From the NCBI GenBank assembly GCA_024636855.1, contig JAGXGG010000078.1, positions 1 to 33,224 on the forward strand: DNA of 33,224 nt, in the 5' to 3' direction. The position numbers and the translations under genes were made by a program. The notes under the pieces were generated by a model that was given only the letters and a program-made list of their open reading frames with translations, made no database searches and was not told where the DNA came from. Below, piece after piece: positions 1-5,437 of the stretch (its first letter is position 1; every line of letters starts with the position of its first letter). The stretch is from Ignavibacteriota bacterium. Lineage in GTDB: Bacteria; Bacteroidota; Ignavibacteria; Kapaibacteriales; UBA2268.

Positions 1-41
1 ATCGTAAATGTCAGTAATGCTATTACTAAAATTTTCTTCAC
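1..41 (-). CDS. 5' end of a further small lipoprotein paralog (truncated by window edge)
   Basis: A leftward GTG start at 39-41 opens a frame reading MKKILVIALLTFT before the window ends. TTAGGAG lies a few bases upstream and is a good ribosome binding site. The peptide closely resembles the signal-peptide start MKKILVIVMLIFAFG of the five complete lipoproteins that follow, and it lies in the same orientation. I infer it is the next, most promoter-distal member of that array. Only 13 codons are visible, so the lipobox and mature part cannot be checked. Confidence 0.5.
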   Translation of the reverse strand, partial: MKKILVIALLTFT

Positions 42-149
42 ACCTAACTCCTAAATAATTTCAATTATTAAAATATAATATTCGAAAAATAGTAAACTAT
101 GTTCGTTAATTCAAAAAACAATCCCTTTACCATTAAAACCATAAAAAAA

Positions 150-185
150 GGCAAGAACACCGTCATCGCCTCCTAGTGGATTGCT
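150..185 (-). repeat. Array spacer element copy 1
   Basis: The plus strand reads GGCAAGAACACCGTCATCGC then CTCCTAGTGGATTGC. The same stretch recurs in all five spacers of the lipoprotein array. GCAA at the start can pair with TTGC at the end and CAC with GTG inside, giving a weak hairpin. It lies downstream of member 1, before the partial member at the window edge. Confidence 0.75.
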
Positions 186-215
186 CTCACTTACTAGTTA
201 ATCATTATCAGCTTG

Positions 216-629
216 TTATTCTTGTTCTAATACTACATCATAACTGTAATAGAACAGTAATAATAAATTATTACGAGCACAATCATCTTGTATTCTTATA
301 AGTTTAAGGCCATTATCTCTAAATTCAAACTTATATCCCCCTTTAAAATCCCCACAAGCATTATTTGTAATAGTCAAGATTTCATCAGATATAGTATATG
401 TACCTTTTTCATTAACAGTGAACTCGCTTGATGGATCTACAGATAGATTAAAAGTTCCATCGCTATTAAAGTCAAGAATTAATAAAGCTGTTGATGACTT
501 TCCTTCCTCGTCAACACGAGTAAAATAAGATTTCCACTTACCTACAAGTTCTGATTCTATAGGTGCGGTAGCATCATCGCTACACCCGAATGCAAAAATC
601 AACATTACTATCACTAAAATCTTTTTCAT
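216..629 (-). CDS. Small lipoprotein, array member 1 (lipocalin-like size)
   Basis: The 137-aa product has an SPII signal peptide, MKKILVIVMLIFAFGC, with lipobox A-F-G-C and Cys16 as the predicted lipidation site. The mature part has a G-K-W-K motif followed by alternating strand-like segments (LxLDFNSDGTF, GTYTISDEILTI, GYKFEFRDNG) and two Cys (NNACG and DDCAR) about 26 residues apart, probably a disulfide. Length and W/G pattern recall lipocalin-like lipoproteins of Bacteroidota, but I cannot assign a family. Start: ATG with AAGGAG six bases upstream. It is about 30-45% similar by eye to its neighbours in the mature part, but nearly identical in the signal peptide. Probably inner-leaflet outer-membrane or surface anchored; function unknown. 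Confidence 0.85.
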   Translation of the reverse strand: MKKILVIVMLIFAFGCSDDATAPIESELVGKWKSYFTRVDEEGKSSTALLILDFNSDGTFNLSVDPSSEFTVNEKGTYTISDEILTITNNACGDFKGGYKFEFRDNGLKLIRIQDDCARNNLLLLFYYSYDVVLEQE

Positions 630-653
630 ACTCTTCTCCTTATTATTATAAAA

Positions 654-689
654 GGCAAGAACACCGTCCTCGCCTCCTAGTGGATTGCT
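654..689 (-). repeat. Array spacer element copy 2
   Basis: Nearly identical to copy 1, located between members 2 and 1. Here the flanks extend pairing to GCAAG/CTTGC. The element runs to within about 25 bp of the start codon of member 1. Confidence 0.75.
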
Positions 690-710
690 TGCGCTTATTA
701 GTTCATGTTT

Positions 711-1112
711 CTATTTCAATATTGTCTCTGTATACTTCTCATAAAAGCCGACTAAGTATTCTCTTGCTTCACATTCGTCTTCTTTTAAGATAAATTCGAC
801 ACCATTATTTTTAAACTCGAATCTATATTTCCCTTTGATGATTTCGCATTGACCACTAACTATCTCAATCTCATTACCATCAATGCTATAACTTCCCTCA
901 TCTAGTATCTTTGGCTCAAAAATAACATCAACTGATAGAGTAAACTTTCCATCATTTGTAAATTCAACTACTAATAAAGATTGATTAATTTCCCTTTCCT
1001 TACTCTCATCTTTACTCCACTTACCAACTATCGTATTTTCGCTCGGCTCGGTCTCGTCATCGCTATATCCGAATGCAAAAATCAACATTACTATCACTAA
1101 AATCTTTTTCAT
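711..1112 (-). CDS. Array member 2: lipoprotein paralog with lipobox Cys replaced by Tyr
   Basis: The 133-aa product starts at the ATG of MKKILVIVMLIFAFG, which has AAGGAG upstream as in its siblings; an in-frame ATG nine codons earlier lies before that site and is less likely. The signal peptide is the array type, but the lipidation cysteine is a tyrosine: FAFGYSDD instead of FAFGCSDD. The change is TGT to TAT next to a GGG to GGA change. The mature part keeps the G-K-W start, the strand pattern and the two internal Cys (SGQCE and EDECE). It therefore probably cannot be acylated; it may be cleaved by signal peptidase I, stay membrane anchored, or be on its way to decay. Function unknown. Confidence 0.8.
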   Translation of the reverse strand: MKKILVIVMLIFAFGYSDDETEPSENTIVGKWSKDESKEREINQSLLVVEFTNDGKFTLSVDVIFEPKILDEGSYSIDGNEIEIVSGQCEIIKGKYRFEFKNNGVEFILKEDECEAREYLVGFYEKYTETILK

Positions 1113-1134
1113 ACTCTTCTCCTTGTTATTATAG

Positions 1135-1171
1135 ATCACTAGAACACCGTCCTCGCCTCCTAGTGGATTGC
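1135..1171 (-). repeat. Array spacer element copy 3
   Basis: Between members 3 and 2. The core ACACCGTCCTCGCCTCCTAG is kept, but the left flank is ATCACTAG rather than AGGCAAG. It pairs with CTAGTG(G)AT on the right, so the hairpin is stronger and uses different bases from copies 1, 2 and 5. Confidence 0.75.
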
Positions 1172-1184
1172 TTTCGCTCTCTAG

Positions 1185-1553
1185 TTACTCTATATACTTC
1201 TCAAAAAAGCCAGGCATAACTTCATTTCTATTGCATTCATCCTCAACCAAAACAAATTCTATACCTTCATTCTTTCTCTCAAAACTATATTTACCTTCTT
1301 GATCTTTACATTTTGGATCATTCATGATTATTATATTACTTGAAATTAAGTAAGTTCCATTAACTACTATTTCTTGTTCTTCTTCTAATTCAATCGAAGT
1401 CGTATATTTGCCATCCTGAGTAAATTCGATAACAAATATTCTCTCTTCAATTTCTTTCATCCACTTACCTATAACAGTTCCTTCTTCAGGACCTGTAGAA
1501 TCGCTACACCCGAATGCAAAAATCAACATTAGTATCACTAAAACTTTTTTCAT
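1185..1553 (-). CDS. Array member 3: small lipoprotein
   Basis: The 122-aa product starts at MKKVLVILMLIFAFGCSD, with a lipobox ending in Cys16 and AAGGAG six bases upstream; the earlier in-frame ATG (nine codons longer) precedes the ribosome binding site. It is the shortest complete member: the region between the first W and the first internal strand is reduced. The mature part retains G-K-W-M, strand segments FVIEFTQDGKYTTSIE and GTYLISSNIIIM, and the two internal Cys (DPKCK and EDECN). Same family and orientation as its neighbours. Function unknown. Confidence 0.82.
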   Translation of the reverse strand: MKKVLVILMLIFAFGCSDSTGPEEGTVIGKWMKEIEERIFVIEFTQDGKYTTSIELEEEQEIVVNGTYLISSNIIIMNDPKCKDQEGKYSFERKNEGIEFVLVEDECNRNEVMPGFFEKYIE

Positions 1554-1574
1554 ACTCTTCTCCTTGTTAATATA

Positions 1575-1613
1575 AATCACTAGAATACCGTCCTCGCCTC
1601 CTAGTGGATTGCT
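1575..1613 (-). repeat. Array spacer element copy 4
   Basis: Between members 4 and 3. AATCACTAG on the left pairs with CTAGTGGATT on the right with one bulged G, about a 9-bp stem over a 17-base loop. Otherwise the same element as copies 1-3 and 5. Confidence 0.75.
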
Positions 1614-1622
1614 TTCGCTTTG

Positions 1623-2036
1623 TTATTTCTCTATCTCGGCATCAAAATTATAATAAAAATCAGATAGTATATGATTTCTCTCACAGTCATCTTCTTTAAG
1701 TTTAATCTCAAAACCATTATCATCAAATAATACTTCATATTTACCTTCAATACCTAGACATTCGTTGTTTAAAATAGTCAATTCATTATTTGAAATAGTA
1801 TATGTACCACTATCATTAAGAAGATCAAGCTCTTCATCCTCATGATAAAATGAATATGTACCATTATTATTAAACTCTAGTACTCTATAAGTATTTACGA
1901 GAGTTCCATCTTCTAATGCTAATATAAATAATTCACTTTTCCACTTCCCGACTATCGTATTCTCACTCGGCTCGGTCGCATCATCGCTACACCCGAATGC
2001 AAAAATCAACATTACTATCACTAAAACCTTTTTCAT
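1623..2036 (-). CDS. Array member 4: small lipoprotein
   Basis: A 137-aa SPII lipoprotein (MKKVLVIVMLIFAFGCSDD, Cys16). The mature domain has G-K-W-K, YRVLEFNNNGTYSF, GTYTISNNELTI, internal Cys in NNECLG and DDCERN, and a C-terminal FYYNFDAEIEK shared almost exactly with member 5. Members 4 and 5 are thus the closest pair, pointing to the most recent duplication. AAGGAG precedes the ATG by six bases. No enzyme motif is visible; probably a single small beta-barrel domain tethered to a membrane. Confidence 0.85.
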   Translation of the reverse strand: MKKVLVIVMLIFAFGCSDDATEPSENTIVGKWKSELFILALEDGTLVNTYRVLEFNNNGTYSFYHEDEELDLLNDSGTYTISNNELTILNNECLGIEGKYEVLFDDNGFEIKLKEDDCERNHILSDFYYNFDAEIEK

Positions 2037-2060
2037 ACTCTTCTCCTTATTATTATAAAA

Positions 2061-2096
2061 GGCAAGAACACCGTCATCGCCTCCTAGTGGATTGCT
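2061..2096 (-). repeat. Array spacer element copy 5
   Basis: Between members 5 and 4; matches copy 1 (GGCAAG left flank, TTGC right flank). No copy precedes member 5. Confidence 0.75.
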
Positions 2097-2105
2097 TTCA
2101 CTATA

Positions 2106-2540
2106 TCATTTATCTATCTCGGCATCAAAATCATAATAAAAATCAGATATAAAATGGTTTCTGTTGCAATCATCCTCTATTATCATGAATTCTACACCAT
2201 TATCTTTAAACTTAATCTTATATGTTCCTTCTATGTTCTCACATTTATTATTTACAACTGTTAGTATATCATCTGAAATTGTATATTTTCCTTCATCTTG
2301 ATATATAAATTTTTCAGGTATCTCTTCACCAGGTAACTCTTCAAATGATATTTTATAGTTGCCTATATTATCAAAATCAAGAATAACTATGCCTGGATAA
2401 GTTTGACTATTTTCTTCAGCAAATGTTATAAAAGTCTTCCACTTCCCAACGATCGAATCCTCATTTGGCTCTGGATTAGTCCCATCATCACTACACCCAA
2501 AAGCAAAAATCAACATTACTATCACTAAAACCTTTTTCAT
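2106..2540 (-). CDS. Array member 5: small lipoprotein, promoter-proximal
   Basis: A 144-aa SPII lipoprotein (MKKVLVIVMLIFAFGCSDDG, Cys16), first in transcription order and the longest of the array. The mature domain shows G-K-W-K, VILDFDNIGNYKISFE, GKYTISDDILTV, Cys in NNKCEN and DDCNRN, and C-terminal FYYDFDAEIDK. The upstream sequence AGGAGAAGTAA-ATG differs slightly from that of the other members, and the conserved spacer element is absent here, as expected if this is the operon head. The promoter presumably lies in 2541-2750. Function unknown. Confidence 0.85.
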   Translation of the reverse strand: MKKVLVIVMLIFAFGCSDDGTNPEPNEDSIVGKWKTFITFAEENSQTYPGIVILDFDNIGNYKISFEELPGEEIPEKFIYQDEGKYTISDDILTVVNNKCENIEGTYKIKFKDNGVEFMIIEDDCNRNHFISDFYYDFDAEIDK

Positions 2541-2751
2541 TTACTTCTCCTGATAATTTATAAATTTTAAGATTCAATATAAGAAATCTAGCTAATAAAT
2601 TCCACTTTCATAAAGTAAGTTAAGCCATTTATATATGAAATATGTAGGTATTATTAATTAAATTTTTGTCAAGTTTTCAAATAAAATTTCATATTATTTG
2701 ATTAATTAGTAACTTACTATTTATTATTAATATCATATTACGAGGACCAAT
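2541..2751. promoter_or_regulatory. Divergent AT-rich intergenic region (promoters inferred)
   Basis: Very AT-rich non-coding DNA between the leftward lipoprotein array and rightward genes. It must hold the array promoter and probably that of the rightward pair at 2752-3563, since no other gap does. I see no convincing -33/-7 Bacteroidota box, riboswitch or terminator. Confidence 0.35.
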
Positions 2752-2850
2752 ATGACTCAACACTTGCTAACTGAATTTCGTGTAGCCACTTTGCCCACTA
2801 GAAACTCCTTTACGCCAACTAGAATAGCCTTTTCGGCGGGGGAATTATGA
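2752..2850 (+). CDS. 32-aa upstream ORF, stop overlaps next start
   Basis: ATG at 2752, with AGGA eight bases upstream, opens a 32-codon frame (MTQHLLTEFRVATLP, then TRNSFTPTRIAFSAGEL). It ends in a TGA overlapping the ATG of the 238-aa gene as ATGA, the usual sign of translational coupling. The DNA is more GC-rich than what follows and contains a 21-bp direct repeat (GCCCACTAGAA at 2793 and GCCAACTAGAA at 2814), read as PTRNSFT-PTRIAFS. It may be a leader peptide, a real microprotein, or a repeat remnant that happens to be open. Confidence 0.35.
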   Translation: MTQHLLTEFRVATLPTRNSFTPTRIAFSAGEL

Positions 2851-3563
2851 AAGTAACAATTACTGAAAGATTATCATATTTAGAACAAATTAAGTTAATT
2901 AAAAAAGATTCCTTTAATGAATCCATGTATGAGAAGTCTAGTTTATTTAATAAATTTATAAATGATGATATAAATGATTCAGGTATTTATACAAATAATC
3001 TTCAAGAATATCTTCGAATATTTACATACTTAAGAGTCTTTTCAAAAAAAAATGGTCAAACTATTGAAAATATATCTAAATCATTAGAAGATGAACACCT
3101 AATGCTAGAATTAAAAAAGGAAGCTAATGATTTGAAATTAAAGTATAAAGAGTTATATTTAATTGAAATTGATGAAGAGGATGCTAAAAAATTCGAAATG
3201 GAAATGGATGAATTTAGTTACTATAACTTTGAAGAAGATACTATATTTACAATTAAGAATCTGATTGAACAATTAATAGGTGAAATAAATAAATCAGAAG
3301 AGTTGACAGAAAGATTTAAAAAAGATTTTATAGAGAAACTGAATAAAATTTATAAAGATATAGATAATAATGTAAATGAGATTGGTGCTTTTTGGTCATT
3401 AATGGCTGATGCACAATATATATATTATAGCGTTGTACTAAACAAAACAGAAATACTAAAAAAATTAACTAAAATAATTAAACTAGGTATTAGAACACAA
3501 CAAACAGTTCAAGAACTAAATGGCGAGTCTATAATAAATTTATTAAATGAATTTGAAGATTAA
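2847..3563 (+). CDS. Unknown acidic/lysine-rich helical protein, 238 aa
   Basis: I do not recognise this protein. It is cytosolic (no signal peptide or membrane segment), rich in Glu, Lys, Ile and Asn, and almost entirely helix-forming. Residues about 75-115 (SKSLEDEHLMLELKKEAND on) and 135-175 (IKNLIEQLIGEINKSEEL on) look like coiled-coil or helical-bundle segments. The start ATG has GGGGGA three to four bases upstream, in a GC-rich patch, and overlaps the stop of the 32-aa ORF. The body is more AT-rich than neighbouring core genes. Downstream, palindromic element A begins eight bases after the stop. Single-gene accessory context and base composition suggest acquired DNA, but nothing shows function. 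Confidence 0.7.
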   Translation: MKVTITERLSYLEQIKLIKKDSFNESMYEKSSLFNKFINDDINDSGIYTNNLQEYLRIFTYLRVFSKKNGQTIENISKSLEDEHLMLELKKEANDLKLKYKELYLIEIDEEDAKKFEMEMDEFSYYNFEEDTIFTIKNLIEQLIGEINKSEELTERFKKDFIEKLNKIYKDIDNNVNEIGAFWSLMADAQYIYYSVVLNKTEILKKLTKIIKLGIRTQQTVQELNGESIINLLNEFED

Positions 3564-3570
3564 TAAATAG

Positions 3571-3720
3571 ACACCGAAAACCCTCCACTAGTGAGCGATT
3601 AGGGTCAGCCATGCCTTTGGCTTGGTAAACAAAGGAGCGAGCACTACGTTTTAGTCAGCGGCACTTCGACTCCGCTCAGTGACCGTAGTGGGCGAGTGGA
3701 GTGACGGCGTTAGCTAGGAT
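3571..3720. repeat. GC-rich palindromic element A
   Basis: A 150-bp GC-rich island in AT-rich DNA. It begins with the core GAAAACCCTCCACTAG shared with elements B and C. Nested inverted repeats are visible: CTCCAC (3583) with GTGGAG (3696), CACTACG (3642) with CGTAGTG (3684), GTC-AGCGG with CCGCT-GAC inside, plus AGCCA/TGGCT near 3607. It contains CACTTCGACTCCGCTCAGTG, a wording common to dispersed bacterial palindromic repeats. Probably a REP/MITE-like non-autonomous repeat that could also act as a terminator for the gene before it. Confidence 0.75.
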
Positions 3721-3803
3721 CCAATTTAAAATAAATAAAACCATAATATGTCATATATATAACAATATTAACTCAACATGATAGATATAGGATTAATAAT
3801 TAT

Positions 3804-4313
3804 ATGTTAAATCAATTAGATGATAGTTTGAAAGTTCGTAGAGCGGACATAAATGATATACAGCCAATCTATGATTTTCTATGTGAGTTAGTAGATGAGG
3901 ATTTTGATTCCTATAAATTTAGTAGGGCTTTCATGATGAATATTGTTAAACCAAATAATGTATATCTAGTAGCCGAATACCAATCAAAAGTAGTGGGTTT
4001 TCTAAGTTTTAGCTCGCGTTTGGTTCTGCAACTTGGCGGAGAAAAAGTAGGCAAGATACTAGATTTGTATGTGCAACCCGAGATGAGAAAAAAGGGTGTT
4101 GGTAAGCTATTATTAGATAATATAAAGATGCAATGTAGGAGTTTAAAAGTAGTTCAGTTAGAGCTAACATCTGATGTAGCCCGAATAGAATCGCATAAAT
4201 TCTACTTAAGGGAAGATTTTGTTGAGAACCAAAAGAAATTCGTACATAAAATAGACCAAAATGAAAACGAAAACCCTCCACTAGGTAGCGAACACTTCGA
4301 CTCGGCTCATTGA
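3804..4313 (+). CDS. PhnO-like GNAT N-acetyltransferase with repeat-derived C-terminus
   Basis: A 169-aa GNAT-fold acetyltransferase that would move an acetyl group from acetyl-CoA to an amine. The acetyl-CoA site motif A is VQPEMRKKGVGKLLL (about 92-106; Q/RxxGxG/A type), and the C-terminal HKFYLREDF matches the family's H-x-FYxxxGF region. N-terminal IYDFLCELVDEDFDSYKF and YLVAEYQSKVVGF align well, from memory, with E. coli PhnO (aminoalkylphosphonate acetyltransferase, about 144 aa). No phosphonate genes are nearby, so the substrate is open. The family's usual end falls near KFVHKI; the remaining 19 residues are encoded by palindromic element B, which also supplies the TGA. No strong ribosome binding site precedes the ATG. 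Confidence 0.85.
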   Translation: MLNQLDDSLKVRRADINDIQPIYDFLCELVDEDFDSYKFSRAFMMNIVKPNNVYLVAEYQSKVVGFLSFSSRLVLQLGGEKVGKILDLYVQPEMRKKGVGKLLLDNIKMQCRSLKVVQLELTSDVARIESHKFYLREDFVENQKKFVHKIDQNENENPPLGSEHFDSAH

Positions 4314-4336
4314 CCAGGTCGGCGAGGGGGCGATAG
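4268..4336. repeat. Palindromic element B, overlapping the acetyltransferase 3' end
   Basis: Contains CGAAAACCCTCCACTAG, as in elements A and C, then CACTTCGACTCGGCTCATTG, then GGTCGGCGAGGG(G)GCGA, also in C. CCCTC (4274) pairs with GAGGG (4324). It overlaps codons 156 onward of the acetyltransferase and contributes its stop codon. Confidence 0.75.
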
Positions 4337-4385
4337 GTACATATGGATTTAGATATTTAGTAAATAGGTTAAGAGGTCAGCGAGT

Positions 4386-4490
4386 ATGGATATGAATTTG
4401 ATAATACTATTAATTATTTCCCTTTTTATAAGTTTGGGATTAATTTATTGGGACTTAAAAAGAAATAAAAAGAAGAAGGTTAAAAAATAG
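4386..4490 (+). CDS. 34-aa single-pass membrane microprotein (putative)
   Basis: The ATG at 4386 opens 34 codons: a hydrophobic stretch (residues 4-21, NLIILLIISLFISLGLIY) followed by a very basic tail (WDLKRNKKKKVKK) and TAG. The layout is typical of a small N-out/C-in membrane protein. AAGAGG lies nine to ten bases upstream, inside a GGTCAGCGAG stretch resembling the GGTCGGCGAG of elements B and C. No family recognised. It lies between elements B and C, so it may be incidental; the clean hydrophobic-plus-basic architecture is the only positive evidence. Confidence 0.4.
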   Translation: MDMNLIILLIISLFISLGLIYWDLKRNKKKKVKK

Positions 4491-4519
4491 AAGGTATTGA
4501 ATGTTATTTAAAAAAGATA

Positions 4520-4625
4520 GAAAACCCTCCACTAGTGTGCGGAATTGGTCGGCGAGGGAGCGAAGTTGGTATCCGAGTGAGATTACCACGTCGCTACGCT
4601 CCTCGTAATGACATTTATTAGGGCG
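4520..4625. repeat. Palindromic element C with widespread GTCATTACGAGGAGCG-type repeat
   Basis: Starts with GAAAACCCTCCACTAG and GGTCGGCGAGGGAGCGA, shared with element B. It then carries GATTACCACGTCGCTACGCT plus CCTCGTAATGAC (4581-4612), a variant of the dispersed palindrome known from many bacterial genomes (GTCATTGCGAGGAGCGAAGC type). GATTAC/GTAATGA-like ends and CGTCG/CGACG-like centres make it self-complementary. It lies 13 bp from the 3' end of the broken beta-barrel gene. Confidence 0.7.
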
Positions 4626-4637
4626 AAAGTCCTCTTC

Positions 4638-5273
4638 TTAAAAGATATAAACCAGTGCTAGCTTCGCGTTTATATGGTCTAGCGATAGCTGAGCACCATC
4701 TCTGGATTCCATGAATATAATATTATAATCCAAAGATATATCTACAGCAAAGTTTTGCCCGAAAGGGGAGCGAGCTTTGATATTAGGGATTATCCCGAAG
4801 CCATTAGTTGCGTATTTATTTCTAAGTCTGTAGCGTCGCTGATTTGTTGTGTACTGTATATCATCAACTATATACTCACCATAGATATATGCAACCCCAA
4901 TACCAGCATATATTTCCAGTTCATTCATTTCTCCGAGCTTATTCTGAAAATTTAGTATCAGTGGATAAATATCGTATCTATACTCTCTATCTATTTGTGA
5001 GATTTCTGGTCTTGGAAAGTAGGCTAGGTAGTTAGCTGTTAATCCTATTAGGTAATCTTCGTTGATATTATAGTTAAAACCAACACCAAAGTTGAATCCG
5101 TTATCCCAGAAGATGGATTTTTAGTGAGTGATTATACTATACCCACCATTGACAGCAAATTCTAGAGTTCTATTATTGTCAGGATAAGGGTCGTAATCAT
5201 CCGCTTGCAAGTGATTGGGTATTGCTAGTAATAGTAAGAAGTACGCTAGGTTCAGAATGATGTTTTTTTTCAT
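4638..5273 (-). pseudogene. Outer-membrane beta-barrel protein, broken by one in-frame TAA
   Basis: Reading leftward from the ATG at 5273 gives a signal peptide (MKKNIILNLAYFLLLLAIPN then HLQA) and a 50-residue start ending SIITH. A TAA follows at 5121-5123, and the same frame then continues without shift to 4638: KSIFWDNGFNFGVGFNYNI, then LIGLTANYLAYF and on to LALVYIF. Alternating aromatic/hydrophobic strands and the terminal Phe are typical of OmpA-like or PorT-like small barrels (211 codons if read through). A single C-to-T change (CAA to TAA) would explain it. An internal ATG at 4928 could at most give the last 96 residues, without a signal peptide. Either a young pseudogene or a sequencing/assembly error. 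Confidence 0.75.
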
Positions 5274-5437
5274 AATTATTCAATGATTCAGTGAAAGTTG
5301 AGTACAAAGTTAATATTATTTGAATAAGTCTTCAAGAAGATATTAATATTGTCGAATTAGTTGCTTGATGTTATTAGAAATTAAACGAGATAATCCTTAT
5401 TTTAGTAGGAATTAGAAAATAAAAAATGCTATAAAAG

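Noticed and set aside
150-2096. Regularly spaced repeats that could suggest CRISPR
   Set aside because: Spacing is about 430-500 bp and the intervening DNA is coding; this is a gene array with repeated spacers.
4755-5035. Two rightward ORFs of 63-66 codons opposite the beta-barrel gene
   Set aside because: They are antisense to a frame with a signal peptide and barrel strands, have no ribosome binding site, and lack protein-like composition.
5121-5123. Stop-codon recoding in the beta-barrel gene
   Set aside because: The codon is TAA, not TGA; no selenocysteine element is visible and other genes here end normally with TAA, TAG and TGA.
5300-5360. Repeated TTAATATT words upstream of icmF as regulator sites
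   Set aside because: Too short and AT-only in an AT-rich gap to separate from chance.
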